Of a stretch of DNA of 64,000 bases, positions 54,983 through 64,000 are shown in pieces. This DNA is from Thermoactinospora rubra. GTDB lineage: Bacteria > Actinomycetota > Actinomycetes > Streptosporangiales > Streptosporangiaceae. The notes beneath the pieces are model-generated. The model was not told the DNA's origin and made no database searches. It saw only the letters and a list, made by a program, of their open reading frames with translations. Positions within the stretch are counted from its first letter, which is position 1, and the number at the start of each line of letters is the position of its first letter. The position numbers and the translations under genes are program-made. The DNA is taken from the NCBI RefSeq assembly GCF_002093975.1, contig NZ_KZ084329.1, positions 1,596 through 65,595 on the forward strand, in the 5' to 3' direction.

Positions 54983-55999
54983 ATGACGATCGACGCCTTC
55001 ATCGACGCCCTGCCCAAGGTCGAGCTGCACGTCCACCTCGTCGGCTCGGCCTCGGTGCCCACCGTGCTGGAGCTGGCCAGGCGGCATCCCGACGGCGGCG
55101 TGCCCACGAACGAGGAGGAGCTGCGCGCCTTCTACACCTTCCGCGACTTTTCCGACTTCGCCCGCGTCTACCAGCGCGTCAACGCCCTGGTGCGCGAGCC
55201 GGAGGACGTCGCCACGCTGGTGACCGGCCTGGCCCGCGACCTGGCCGCACAGAACGGCCGCTACGCCGAGCTGCAGGTCACGCCTTACTCCCACTGGCGC
55301 ATGGGCCTGCCGATGCCCGCCGTGACCGAGGCGCTGGACCTGGCCGCCCGGCAGGCGCAGGAGGAGTACGGCGTGCGGATCGCCTACATCTTCGACATCC
55401 CGGGCGAGTACGGGGAGGAGGCGGCCAAGGTCACGCTACGGCACGCGCTGGAGCATCCTCCCGTGGCTTTGACAGGTTTCGGGCTGGCCGGCATCGAGCA
55501 GGAGCGCGGGCCGTACCGGCAGGCCTTCCGCGACGCCTTCACCGCGGCCCGCGCGGCGGGCCTGCACAGCGTCCCGCACGGCGGCGAGATGACCGGGCCC
55601 GAGACGATCTGGGAGGTGATCGACGGCCTCGGCGCCGAGCGCATCGGCCACGGCATCAGCTGCCTGGCCGACCCCAGGCTGGTGGACTGCCTGCGCGAAC
55701 GGCAGCTGCCGCTGGACGTGTGCCCCACCTCCAACGTGTGCACCGGGCAGGTGGCCGCGATCGAGGACCACCCGCTGCCCAGGCTGCTGGCCGAGGGGCT
55801 GTTCGTGACCATCAACAGCGACGACCCGCCCATGTTCGGCACCACGCTGACCGACGAGTACCGGATCGCGGCCCGCGTCTTCGGGCTGGGCCAGGCGGAG
55901 CTGGCCCGGCTGGCGGCCAACGCGGTGACGGCCTCGTTCCTGCCGGAGCCGGACAAGCAGCGGCTGCTGGCGGAGATCAGGACCGCAGCAGGTGCCTGA
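54983..55999 (+). CDS. adenosine deaminase-family metallohydrolase
   Basis: A 338-residue TIM-barrel deaminase. Zinc ligands are H15 and H17 ('KVELHVHLVGSAS'), the His of 'HSVPHGGEMTG', catalytic Glu in the same motif, 'ERIGHGISCLADPRL' and 'VTINSDDPPMFGTTLTDEY' with two Asp. The residue after HVHL is Val, where true adenosine deaminases have Asp or Glu (HLDG/HLEG), so the substrate may be a modified adenosine such as 6-aminodeoxyfutalosine of the menaquinone pathway (inference). The ATG at 54983 has GAAAGG upstream. Its 3' end overlaps the converging membrane gene by 23 nt. Confidence 0.85.
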   Translation: MTIDAFIDALPKVELHVHLVGSASVPTVLELARRHPDGGVPTNEEELRAFYTFRDFSDFARVYQRVNALVREPEDVATLVTGLARDLAAQNGRYAELQVTPYSHWRMGLPMPAVTEALDLAARQAQEEYGVRIAYIFDIPGEYGEEAAKVTLRHALEHPPVALTGFGLAGIEQERGPYRQAFRDAFTAARAAGLHSVPHGGEMTGPETIWEVIDGLGAERIGHGISCLADPRLVDCLRERQLPLDVCPTSNVCTGQVAAIEDHPLPRLLAEGLFVTINSDDPPMFGTTLTDEYRIAARVFGLGQAELARLAANAVTASFLPEPDKQRLLAEIRTAAGA

Positions 56000-56627
56000 T
56001 CACCGCCGCCACGCCCACCGCGCCGAGGGCGCCCACCGGCAGCACGACCGCGAGCGGCACTCCGGCCAGCAACGGTGGCCCCAGCTGGACGGCCAGGCCG
56101 AGCAGCGCCGACAGGCCGACGACGAGCGCGACGCGCAGCGCCCAGCCGCCCAGCAGCCGCGCCGGCACGTCCGCGGCGACCGGCACCTGCGCGCCCAGAG
56201 CGGCGGCGCTGTGGTGGACGTACAGCAGGCAGCCCAGCAGCAGCGCCGTGGCGGCGGTGGGCGTCTCGCCGTAGATCATCCCGCCCGCGACCCACAGCGT
56301 GAAGGCGATGGCGAGCGTGGCGCCCACCGCGGCCGAGCGCGGCCGGACGGCCGAGCACACCGACACCACGACGACGATGACGGGCCAGGCCAGGCGCTCG
56401 GTGAACGGGGCCGGGAGCGCCACGGCGAGCGCCGCGGCGCCCGCCACCGCCACCACGCACCGCACGAGCAGCGCCGAGAGGGTGACCTTCGGCCACGCGG
56501 TCGGCTTGGCCGGCTTCGACGGCCTGTCCGGGTTGCCCGGCTTCGACGGCTTGCCCGAGGTGGTCGGGTTGGCCGAGGTGGTCGGGTTGGTCGGGCTGGC
56601 TGGCTTGGTCGAGTCGGTGGGCTTCAT
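55977..56627 (-). CDS. polytopic membrane protein in the MoxR/DUF58 operon
   Basis: A 216-residue protein. Residues 1-45 are a Lys/Pro/Ser/Thr repeat tail ('KPASPTNPTTSANPTTSGKP'), encoded in part by an 18-bp tandem DNA repeat near 56555-56590. About five membrane helices follow (near 54-72, 78-95, 103-125, 150-172 and 183-205). The family is not recognised. Its ATG overlaps the DUF58 stop (ATGA), so it is the last gene of the operon that starts at 60084. Confidence 0.7.
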   Translation of the reverse strand: MKPTDSTKPASPTNPTTSANPTTSGKPSKPGNPDRPSKPAKPTAWPKVTLSALLVRCVVAVAGAAALAVALPAPFTERLAWPVIVVVVSVCSAVRPRSAAVGATLAIAFTLWVAGGMIYGETPTAATALLLGCLLYVHHSAAALGAQVPVAADVPARLLGGWALRVALVVGLSALLGLAVQLGPPLLAGVPLAVVLPVGALGAVGVAAVIRHLLRS

Positions 56628-57869
56628 CGGCGCATCTCCGCCCGCGTCACGTCGCGCAGCACGGCGTCCAGGCTGGCCGAGCCGTGCCAGGGCTCGACCG
56701 GCACACCGGACTCGCGCAGCCGGTCCAGGAAGTTCTCGCGCTCCAGCCGCCAGATCCGCTCGGGCAGGCTCCCGGCCCGCCCGGTGCCGAGCGTGTCCAC
56801 GGCCACGAGGGGACGCCGGGAGACGGCCAGCGCGGTCAGCCCGGCCACGCTGCGCTCGTCCACCAGCGGCGTCAGCATGAACACCAGCCCGCGCCCGCGC
56901 GGCAGGGCCGAGGTCAGCAGCCGCTCGCCCGCCTCGTCGCCGCTGCCGCCGTGGGGCCTGACCCCGGCCAGCCACTCCAGCGCCGCCAGCAGGTGCCTGC
57001 GGCCCGTGCCCGCGCGCAGCCTGCGCGGCAGCGAGCCGAACTCCGTCAGCGTCACACGGTCGCCGGTCGAGGCGTAGTGGCCCGCTATCGCCGCCGCGGC
57101 CCTGACCGCGGTGCCGAGCGCCGTCTCGTGCAGCACGTCGATCATGATGACGATCTCGGCGTCGCGCTCCGACAGCGTCGCGTTGACGTGGGTCTCGCCC
57201 GTGCGCACGGTGGTGCGCCAGTCGATGCGGCGCAGCCGGTCGCCGGGCTGGAAGCGCCGCACGCCCGCCAGCTCGCCGCCCTCGCCGGGGCGGCGCGAGC
57301 GGTGCGCGCCCGACAGCCCGGCGGCGTGCGGCAGCTGGGCGCGGGAGGTGAAGGAATCGGCCAGGGGCAGGACGGCCACCCGCCGCACCGGCACCCGGAA
57401 CTCCGGCAGCTCCAGCAGCCCGTCGCAGGCGAAGGACGTCACGTGGACCGGGCCGACCTCCAGCACGCCCCAGGTCGTGGCGGTGTAGCCGAAGGCGACC
57501 CCGGCGGCGCGGCCCGGCCGTACCGGAACGGCGCGGTGGCGGGAGCCGTAGGCGGGCTGGAGCTGGGGCGCGGCGCGCGGGGTGAGCAGGCAGTGCATCG
57601 GCTCGGCGCCACGGACGGTCACCTTGGCGCCGACCACCTCGCCTCCAGGACGGACACCGCCTCCAGGCTCAGGTCGGCCCGCGGCGCGCCGGCGGGCCGC
57701 CTGCTCAGCGCGGCCACCGCCCCGACGACCATGGGCACGGCCACCAGCAGCACGTCGGGGCGGCCCAGGAACAGGGCCAGCAGCGGCGCGACGGCGGCCA
57801 GCACGGCCACGCGCCGCAGCGCGGGCGTGGGGGCCCAGCGCGGCGGGCCCGCCGCGTTCCCCTGCGAGC

Positions 57870-57873
<4 letters not shown>
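56624..57873 (-). CDS. DUF58 protein, interrupted by a one-base frameshift
   Basis: The gene is intact except for one missing base. From ATG 57873 the frame gives two membrane helices ('[20 protein letters not shown]' and the next segment) and '[10 protein letters not shown]', then stops at 57619. The continuation '[14 protein letters not shown]' lies in another frame and runs to 56624 with the DUF58 core '[20 protein letters not shown]' and a vWA-like fold ('[11 protein letters not shown]'). Restoring one C in the CC at 57642-57643 rejoins them as 416 residues, the family's usual size. It is either a sequencing error, a recent mutation or slippage. DUF58 proteins pair with MoxR ATPases. Confidence 0.8.
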
Positions 57874-58844
<971 letters not shown>

Positions 58845-59321
58845 CTACGTCTCCTCGATGCGGGTGATGAGCCGGGCCAGCTCGGCCTCGGACGGTACGC
58901 GGGCCACGGGAGAGGTCAGCATGGCGTGCGCCTCCTCGCCGAGGACGGCCGCCGCCTCGGCGAGACCGACGCCGTGCCGGCGCCGCAGCCGCTCGTCGGC
59001 GATCTCGGCCAGCCGCGCGAGGACCGTGCGCCGGAAGCGCTCGGGGTCCTCGCGGCCCGCCGACAGCCGCAGCCGCCACAGGTCCACCCCGGTGGACACG
59101 CGCGGCGCGTGGAGCGCGGTCTGGGACGAGCGCGGGCGCAAGGCGGGCGGCCTGGGGCGGGGGAGCGCGCGGGTCAGCGCGAAGACGGCGAGCCCGGCCC
59201 CGGCCAGCGCGGCGGCGCGCCAGCCTGGCATCTCGTAGCCGAGGGACGCCATGGCCGGGGGACCGGCGAACCAGGCGAGCACGGTCCCCGCGGCGACGAT
59301 CAGCATCCAGCGCGTGCTCAT
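58845..59321 (-). CDS. small membrane-anchored protein of the MoxR operon
   Basis: A 158-residue protein with one or two N-terminal membrane segments (residues about 5-25 and 35-50) and a cytosolic helical part with 'VDLWRLRLSAGREDPERFRR' and 'LARLAEIADERLRRRHGVGL'. Similar proteins accompany actinobacterial MoxR-DUF58 operons in my recollection; the function is unknown. Its ATG (59321) and ribosome-binding site (GGGGAG) are part of the 38/39-bp tandem repeat at 59319-59434. One nucleotide junction to MoxR. Confidence 0.72.
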   Translation of the reverse strand: MSTRWMLIVAAGTVLAWFAGPPAMASLGYEMPGWRAAALAGAGLAVFALTRALPRPRPPALRPRSSQTALHAPRVSTGVDLWRLRLSAGREDPERFRRTVLARLAEIADERLRRRHGVGLAEAAAVLGEEAHAMLTSPVARVPSEAELARLITRIEET

Positions 59322-59434
59322 GCGCGGTTCTCCCCGGACGCCGGACGGCTCGGCCTCATGGGCGGGCTCCCCGCGAAGGCCAGGCGGCTCGGCCTCATGC
59401 GCGGCTCCCTCCGAACGCCAGGAGGCTCAGCGCC
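59319..59434 (-). repeat. 38/39-bp tandem repeat spanning a gene junction
   Basis: Three imperfect units begin at 59319, 59357 and 59396 (plus strand: catgcgcgg..., catgggcgg..., catgcgcgg..., each ending ctcggcct or similar). Read on the coding strand each unit carries a GGGGAG- or GGGAG-like sequence followed by an ATG. The rightmost unit is the 3' end of the DUF4129 gene; the leftmost supplies the start of the next gene. Confidence 0.85.
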
Positions 59435-60084
59435 CGCCGGGCCGTCGCGCGCAGCTCTTCGGGGACGTCGTGCGGCGCGTACCGGGCCAGGCGGTAGGCG
59501 CCGGCCAGCTCGTCCAGCGCCTCCCGCTCGACGCCTTCGCCGCCCAGCAGCCGCGCCACCAGGTCGGCCGGGGTGTCGGACACCCGCCGCGGGACGCCCG
59601 CCTCCGCGGCGGCCCGCTCCAGCCGCAGCCAGCACGCGATGACCGCGCGGCGGGGATCGTCGCCCTCGTCCAGCTCCGCCAGGCCGGCCAGCACCGCGGC
59701 CCTGGCCTGCTCGGTGTCCTCCTCCAGCTCCATGGCCGGGCCGCGGGCCGCCGTCCTGGGCGGCGCGCCCCGGTCGCGCAGCAGGTGCTTGAGGATGGTG
59801 TAGAGGATGGCGCCGGCGGTCACCAGCAACAGGGCCACGATCACGCTGCCGGCGAGGGTGACCCACAGGTCGGTGTCGAAACCGCTCTCGCGGAAGCCGA
59901 AGACGCCCTCCTCCTCCTTGCGCTGGTCCACCGTCTTGATCTGGTCGGCCCGGCCCAGCCAGCTGAAGTCGCCGATCCTGGAGGTGAAGTCGCCCTCCAC
60001 GCCCCCGGCCACCCCGGCGGCCGTCCCGGCGCACACCAGCGCCACGGCCGCCAGGACCGGCGGCAGCCACGGCCGTAGCCGCAT
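59395..60084 (-). CDS. DUF4129-domain membrane protein
   Basis: A 229-residue protein. A signal-like segment (residues 8-30, 'LPPVLAAVALVCAGTAAG') leads to an exported loop (about 30-75), then a membrane helix (about 77-100, 'VTLAGSVIVALLLVTAGAIL') and a cytosolic DUF4129 domain ('AVIACWLRLERAAAEAGVP', 'RRVSDTPADLVARLL', 'AYRLARYAPHDVP'). Such proteins occur with MoxR, DUF58 and TgpA-type transglutaminases; no transglutaminase gene is here. The ATG at 60084 has GGGGAGG upstream. First gene of the operon. Confidence 0.82.
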   Translation of the reverse strand: MRLRPWLPPVLAAVALVCAGTAAGVAGGVEGDFTSRIGDFSWLGRADQIKTVDQRKEEEGVFGFRESGFDTDLWVTLAGSVIVALLLVTAGAILYTILKHLLRDRGAPPRTAARGPAMELEEDTEQARAAVLAGLAELDEGDDPRRAVIACWLRLERAAAEAGVPRRVSDTPADLVARLLGGEGVEREALDELAGAYRLARYAPHDVPEELRATARRALSLLAFGGSRA

Positions 60085-60162
60085 GTGTGAACCTCCCCGT
60101 GATCGTGGCCATAGTGTCAGCCAACCCGCCGGAATGTCCACATACGGCCTTCCGGGCCGGAT

Positions 60163-60936
60163 CTACGGCGAGGCGATGCGTCCCATGCTCGGCGGGATCT
60201 TCGCGGCCGCCGCCCGGTCCAGCAGGAACAGCGTCCGCTGCCGCCCCCTCGCGCCCGCGGCGGGCACCTGCACCGGGCCGGAGTCCGACAGCGCCAGCCG
60301 TACCGCGCCGGACTTCTCCTCGCCCGCGGCCACCACCCACACCTCGCGGGCGGCCTGGATCGAGGGCAGGGTCAGCGAGATCCGGGTGGGCGGCGGCTTG
60401 GGCGAGCCGTGGACGGCGACGACCGGACGGGTGTCGTACAGCGCCGGCATGCCCGGGAAGAGCGAGGCGACGTGGGTGTCGGGGCCCATGCCCAGCAGCA
60501 GGATGTCGAAGGACGGCACCGGGCCGTGGTCCTCCGGGCGGGCCGCCTGGCGCAGCTCGGCGGCGTACGCCTCGGCGGACTCCTCGGCGGTCATCCCCGA
60601 GTCGGGGCCGCGCATGACGTGGACGCGGGCGGGATCGACGTCGACGTGGTCGAGCAGGGCCTTGCGCGCCCCCGTCTCGTTGCGCTCGGGGTCGCCGGAG
60701 GGCAGGAAGCGCTCATCGCCCCACCACACGTCCAGGCGCCGCCAGTCGACCGCGTCCCGCGCCGGGGTCTCGGCGATCGCGGCCAGCGTCGCGATGCCCA
60801 CCGTCCCGCCGGTCAGGACGATGGAGGCGGACCCCTTGGCGGACTGGGCGTCGACCAGGCGGGTGATGATGCGCGCCGCGACGGCCTTGGCGAGCACGTC
60901 GGCGTCGCGGTGCACGACTACGTTGGGAACACTCAC
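60163..60936 (-). CDS. pgl: 6-phosphogluconolactonase
   Basis: A 257-residue enzyme that hydrolyses 6-phosphogluconolactone in the oxidative pentose-phosphate pathway. The DevB/SOL family motifs are present: 'SIVLTGGTVGIATLAAIAE', 'VWWGDERFLPSGDPERNETG' (in one block), 'FDILLLGMGPDTHVASLFPG' (the usual GMGxDGH with Thr for Gly) and a C-terminal 'AAAAKIP'. The start is GTG 60936 with a weak ribosome-binding site. It lies 98 bp after opcA in the same direction, so it is probably part of the tal-zwf-opcA-pgl operon. Confidence 0.93.
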   Translation of the reverse strand: MSVPNVVVHRDADVLAKAVAARIITRLVDAQSAKGSASIVLTGGTVGIATLAAIAETPARDAVDWRRLDVWWGDERFLPSGDPERNETGARKALLDHVDVDPARVHVMRGPDSGMTAEESAEAYAAELRQAARPEDHGPVPSFDILLLGMGPDTHVASLFPGMPALYDTRPVVAVHGSPKPPPTRISLTLPSIQAAREVWVVAAGEEKSGAVRLALSDSGPVQVPAAGARGRQRTLFLLDRAAAAKIPPSMGRIASP

Positions 60937-61034
60937 AGTCTTAACTCTTTCATGGGCGACGCCCGCCGATGCCCCTTGATCGCCGTGGCGGCGGCTCGGG
61001 CGGGTGCCGGGCCGCCGCCGGACGGGTGGGACGG

Positions 61035-61946
61035 TCAGGAGCGGTGGGAGCGGGCGACCCGCTTGACCGCCGACTCGAAGATCTCGTCGGGGTCCAGCCG
61101 CCTGAGCTCCTCGGCCAGCAGCTCGGAGGTGTGCCGACGGGCCAAGGCGACGTGCCTGTCGGGCTGGCCCGGGCGCGACAGCGTCGCCAGACGCCCGTCG
61201 CCGCGCGTGAGCGCCAGCTCCCCGTCAGGCAGCGACAGCCGTACCGCCGTCAGCCCAGGCCCCGCCGACTCGGCGAGCTTCACCGGCGCGTCGAGCCGGT
61301 CAGACAGCCAGGCCGCCAGCAGCGGAGCGCTCGGGTGCCGCGCCGGGGCCTCCACGAAGCCCTTCCTGACCCTCCCCACCGGCTGGTCGAAGGCCGCCGC
61401 CAGCAGGCTGCGCCAGGGGGTGAGCCGGGTCCAGGCCATGTCGGTGTCCCCGGGCGTGTAGCCCTTGGCGAGCGTGACCAGCGCCGCGATGCCGTCGGGA
61501 GCCGACCGCGCGTCGGTGATCCGCCGTTGGCCCAGCGCCCCGATCGGGTCCTTGGCCGGTACGGCGGGCGCCTGCCCCGGCCACCAGACGACCACCGGCG
61601 TGTCGGGCAGCAGCAGCGGGCTGACCACCGAGTCGGCGTGCTCGGTCAGCTCGCCGTACAGCCGCAGCACGACCACCTCGCCCGGCGTGGACTCCCCGAT
61701 GCGCAGCTCGGCGTCCAGCCGGTTGGCCTCCTCCCGCTCCCGGTTGATGACCGCCAGGATGCGGGAGGGATGCTCGCGCGCCGCCTCGGTGGCGGCCTTG
61801 AGCGCGTCGTACTGGTCGCGCTCGTCGGTGACCACCACGAGCGTGAGCACCATGCCGATGGCCGGGGCGCCCATCTGGTGGCGCAGGTGCGTGAGCTGGC
61901 TGGAGATCTTGCCCGCGGTGGTGTCGGTCAGTGCGAACGCGGTCAT
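61035..61946 (-). CDS. opcA: glucose-6-phosphate dehydrogenase assembly protein OpcA
   Basis: A 303-residue protein needed for full G6PD activity in actinobacteria and cyanobacteria; in actinobacteria it is reported as a redox-responsive partner of Zwf. Family blocks: 'MVLTLVVVTDERDQYDALKA', 'RILAVINREREEANRLDAEL', 'PVVVWWPGQAPAVPAKDPIG' and 'WTRLTPWRSLLAAAFDQP'. Its ATG overlaps the zwf stop by one base (TGATG), so translation is coupled. Confidence 0.94.
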   Translation of the reverse strand: MTAFALTDTTAGKISSQLTHLRHQMGAPAIGMVLTLVVVTDERDQYDALKAATEAAREHPSRILAVINREREEANRLDAELRIGESTPGEVVVLRLYGELTEHADSVVSPLLLPDTPVVVWWPGQAPAVPAKDPIGALGQRRITDARSAPDGIAALVTLAKGYTPGDTDMAWTRLTPWRSLLAAAFDQPVGRVRKGFVEAPARHPSAPLLAAWLSDRLDAPVKLAESAGPGLTAVRLSLPDGELALTRGDGRLATLSRPGQPDRHVALARRHTSELLAEELRRLDPDEIFESAVKRVARSHRS

Positions 61947-63610
61947 CAGAGCCGCCTCCAGGTGCGCCCGTCACGGGCCATCATGGCGTCGGCCGAGGGC
62001 GGGCCCCACGTGCCGGCCGGATAGGGCTCCGGCTGGCCCTGGGTGGCCCAGAACTCCTCGATCGGATCGAGGATCTGCCAGGACAGCTCCACCTCCCGCT
62101 GGTGCGGGAACAGCGGCGGGTCGCCGATCATGACGTCCAGCAGCAGCCGCTCGTAGGCCTCCGGGGAGGACTCCATGAACGACTCGCCGTAGGCGAAGTC
62201 CATGGAGACGTCGCGCACCTCCATGGCCGTGCCCGGCACCTTCGACCCGAACCGCACCGTGACCCCCTCGTCCGGCTGGACCCGGATGACCAGGGCGTTC
62301 TGCCCGAGGATCTCGGTGTCGTCCTTGCTGAAGGGCAGGTGCGGGGCGCGCTGGAACACCACGGCCACCTCGGTGACGCGGCGGCCCAGGCGCTTGCCCG
62401 TGCGCAGGTAGAACGGCACGCCCGCCCAGCGCCGGTTGGCGATCTCCAGCTTGATGGCCGCGTAGGTCTCGGTGATGGAGTCGGCGGGGATGCCCTCCTC
62501 CTCCAGGTAGCCGACGACCTTCTGGCCGCCCTGCCACCCGGCGGCGTACTGGCCGCGCGCGGTGCCGAGGGCCAGGTCGGCGGGCAGCCGTACGGCCTGC
62601 AGCACCTTCTCCTTCTCCCGGCGCAGCGCCTTGGCGTCGAAGGAGGTCGGGTCCTCCATCGCCACCAGCGCCAGCAGCTGGAGCAGGTGGTTCTGGATCA
62701 CGTCGCGCGCCGCGCCGATGCCGTCGTAGTAGCCCGCGCGGCCACCGATGCCGATGTCCTCGGCCATGGTGATCTGCACGTGGTCGACGAAGCTGCGGTT
62801 CCAGATCGGCTCATACAGGTTGTTGGCGAAGCGCAGCGCCATGATGTTCTGGACGGTCTCCTTGCCCAGGTAGTGGTCGATCCGGAAGATCGACGACTCG
62901 GGGAAGACCTCCGTGGTGATCTCGTTGAGCTCGCGGGCGCTGTGCAGGTCGTGGCCGAAGGGCTTCTCGATGACCACGCGCCGCCAGGAGCCCTCCGGCG
63001 GGCTCGCCAGGCCTGTCCGCTTGAGCTGCTGGACCACCGTGGGGAAGAACTTCGGCGGGATCGACAGGTAGAAGGCGTAGTTGCCGCCGGTGCCGCGGGT
63101 CTGGTCGATCTCCTTCAGCGCCATCGCCAGCGCGTCGAAGGCGCCGTCGTCGGTGAACTCGCCGGGCACGAAGTGGATGCCCTCGCTCAGCTGCTTCCAG
63201 ACCTCCTCCCGGAAGGGGGTCCTGGCGTGCTCCTTTACCGCGTCGTGGGTGACCTGGGCGAAGTCCTCGTCCTGCCAGTCGCGGCGGGCGAAGCCGATCA
63301 GGGAGAAGCCCGGCGGCAGCAGGCCGCGGTTGCCCAGGTCGTAGATCGCCGGCAGCAGCTTGCGCTTGGCCAGGTCGCCGGTCACGCCGAAGAGCACCAG
63401 CACGCAGGGGCCCGCGACGCGGGGCAGCCGCTTGTCGCGGGGGTCGCGCAGCGGGTTGGCCGCCGCCACCTCGCTGGTGGTGGCGGTGCCCGCCACGGCG
63501 GCGGCGGCCGTGACCGTCTCCTCGGCCGGCGCCGCCGGCTCGGGCACGGCCTCGCTCGGCGCCTCGGCGGTCTTGCTCCGAGCTCCCCGGTTGCCGCTCG
63601 GATCGGTCAT
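61946..63610 (-). CDS. zwf: glucose-6-phosphate 1-dehydrogenase
   Basis: A 554-residue enzyme making NADPH from glucose 6-phosphate. The first 60 residues are a disordered Ala/Glu/Pro/Thr extension absent from the typical 510-residue core. Then come the coenzyme-binding 'LVLFGVTGDLAKRKLLPAIY', the active-site 'FRIDHYLGKETVQNIMALRF' and 'EKPFGHDL'. ATG 63610 lies one base after the tal stop. Operon order tal-zwf-opcA-pgl is standard for actinobacteria. An internal start would remove the extension, but none has a clear ribosome-binding site. Confidence 0.95.
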   Translation of the reverse strand: MTDPSGNRGARSKTAEAPSEAVPEPAAPAEETVTAAAAVAGTATTSEVAAANPLRDPRDKRLPRVAGPCVLVLFGVTGDLAKRKLLPAIYDLGNRGLLPPGFSLIGFARRDWQDEDFAQVTHDAVKEHARTPFREEVWKQLSEGIHFVPGEFTDDGAFDALAMALKEIDQTRGTGGNYAFYLSIPPKFFPTVVQQLKRTGLASPPEGSWRRVVIEKPFGHDLHSARELNEITTEVFPESSIFRIDHYLGKETVQNIMALRFANNLYEPIWNRSFVDHVQITMAEDIGIGGRAGYYDGIGAARDVIQNHLLQLLALVAMEDPTSFDAKALRREKEKVLQAVRLPADLALGTARGQYAAGWQGGQKVVGYLEEEGIPADSITETYAAIKLEIANRRWAGVPFYLRTGKRLGRRVTEVAVVFQRAPHLPFSKDDTEILGQNALVIRVQPDEGVTVRFGSKVPGTAMEVRDVSMDFAYGESFMESSPEAYERLLLDVMIGDPPLFPHQREVELSWQILDPIEEFWATQGQPEPYPAGTWGPPSADAMMARDGRTWRRL

Positions 63611-63611
63611 G

Positions 63612-64000
63612 TCAACCCACCAGCTTCTTGGACAGGGTTTCGAGCAGCTCGTTCCAGGAAGCCTCGAACTTCTCCACGCCCTCCTCCTCCAGGACCCTGA
63701 CCACGTCGTCGTAGTCGATCCCGGCCTCGCGCAGCGCGGCCATGTGGTTCCAGGCGTCCTGGTAGAAGGGGCGCACCGTGTCGCCGGTCACGTTGGCGTG
63801 GTCGGCGACCGCGTCGAGGGTCTTCTCCGGCATGGTGTTGACCGTGCCGGGGACCACGAGCTGGTCGACGTACATGGTGTCGGAGTAGTCGGGGTTCTTC
63901 ACCCCGGTGGAGGCCCACAGCGGGCGCTGGGCGTGCGCGCCGGCCGCGCGCAGGCGCTGCCAGCGCTCGGAGTTCATGACCTCCTCGAAGGCCGCGTAGG
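63612..64000 (-). CDS. tal: transaldolase, C-terminal part (gene runs off the window)
   Basis: The last 129 codons of a transaldolase of the actinobacterial long type. Visible: '[20 protein letters not shown]', '[20 protein letters not shown]', '[17 protein letters not shown]', '[20 protein letters not shown]'. The Schiff-base lysine lies in the missing N-terminal part beyond base 64000. It transfers a dihydroxyacetone unit between sugar phosphates. One base separates it from zwf; tkt is the expected next gene outside the window. Confidence 0.93.
   Translation of the reverse strand, partial: YAAFEEVMNSERWQRLRAAGAHAQRPLWASTGVKNPDYSDTMYVDQLVVPGTVNTMPEKTLDAVADHANVTGDTVRPFYQDAWNHMAALREAGIDYDDVVRVLEEEGVEKFEASWNELLETLSKKLVG

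Overview
The window is a high-GC (roughly 70% or more by eye) actinobacterial chromosome segment. GC-rich third codon positions, many GTG starts and ATGA-type overlaps, mycothiol-dependent enzyme families, RbpA, WhiA, SteA/SteB, TlyA and OpcA all point to a filamentous, sporulating actinomycete. My best guess is the Streptosporangiales (Nonomuraea-like); that placement is inference. No insertion sequence, prophage, CRISPR array or tRNA was seen. Almost everything is chromosomal core or near-core.

Layout. 1-1.8 kb: 3' part of a 23S rRNA, a 5S rRNA and a rho-independent terminator. 1.9-8.7 kb: single genes (PPOX-fold protein, methyltransferase, an arginine/aspartate/glycine-repeat TPR protein, MBL hydrolase, SSB paralogue, DUF1015, TPR protein). 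8.7-10 kb: gene-poor, with a shattered SARP-type regulator. 10-12.6 kb: two secreted wall hydrolases (M23 peptidase and amidase) ending in the same SapA-like domain, encoded by 325 bp of DNA that differs at one base. 12.7-15.1 kb: stand-alone TipAS protein with a MerR-type promoter, HAD phosphatase, an ABC-transporter remnant, SCP2 protein. 15.2-18.9 kb: tlyA, NAD kinase and recN. 19-24.7 kb: division/envelope run steA, steB, a MraY/WecA-like protein, MurJ-like flippase, GT4 glycosyltransferase. 24.7-25.9 kb: Mn-type riboswitch and TerC. 26-27.5 kb: psd and pssA for phosphatidylethanolamine synthesis.

27.5-37 kb: a secreted four-Cys repeat protein, an MBL plus mycothiol-enzyme pair, uvrA, a second MBL, a TetR/mycothiol-enzyme pair and three tandem Tat-lipoprotein Rieske proteins. 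37-42.1 kb: uvrC-rapZ-glmR(yvcK)-whiA, the conserved actinobacterial run, preceded by a hairpin-rich intergenic region. 43-46.8 kb: gap-pgk-tpiA-secG-rbpA. 46.8-54.9 kb: accessory metabolism, including a WDG-repeat secreted protein, YtcJ-like amidohydrolase, FAD oxidoreductase, ACT-GNAT fusion, orphan Clp_N protein, and an SDR/TetR pair with a perfect operator. 55-60 kb: adenosine-deaminase-family enzyme and a MoxR/DUF58/DUF4129 operon with a one-base frameshift in DUF58 and a 38/39-bp tandem repeat carrying ribosome-binding sites. 60.1-64 kb: oxidative pentose-phosphate operon tal-zwf-opcA, then pgl, read leftward; tal runs off the right edge.

How it works together: DNA repair (uvrA, uvrC, recN), envelope growth and sporulation (SteA/B, MurJ, wall hydrolases, WhiA, GlmR), and central carbon flow (gap-pgk-tpiA; tal-zwf-opcA-pgl) dominate. 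I see no large undescribed gene cluster. The most interesting signals are the homogenised SapA-like domain block, the trans-controlled TipAS gene, the RD/G-repeat TPR protein, the Rieske trio and the repeat-borne translation start near 59.3 kb.
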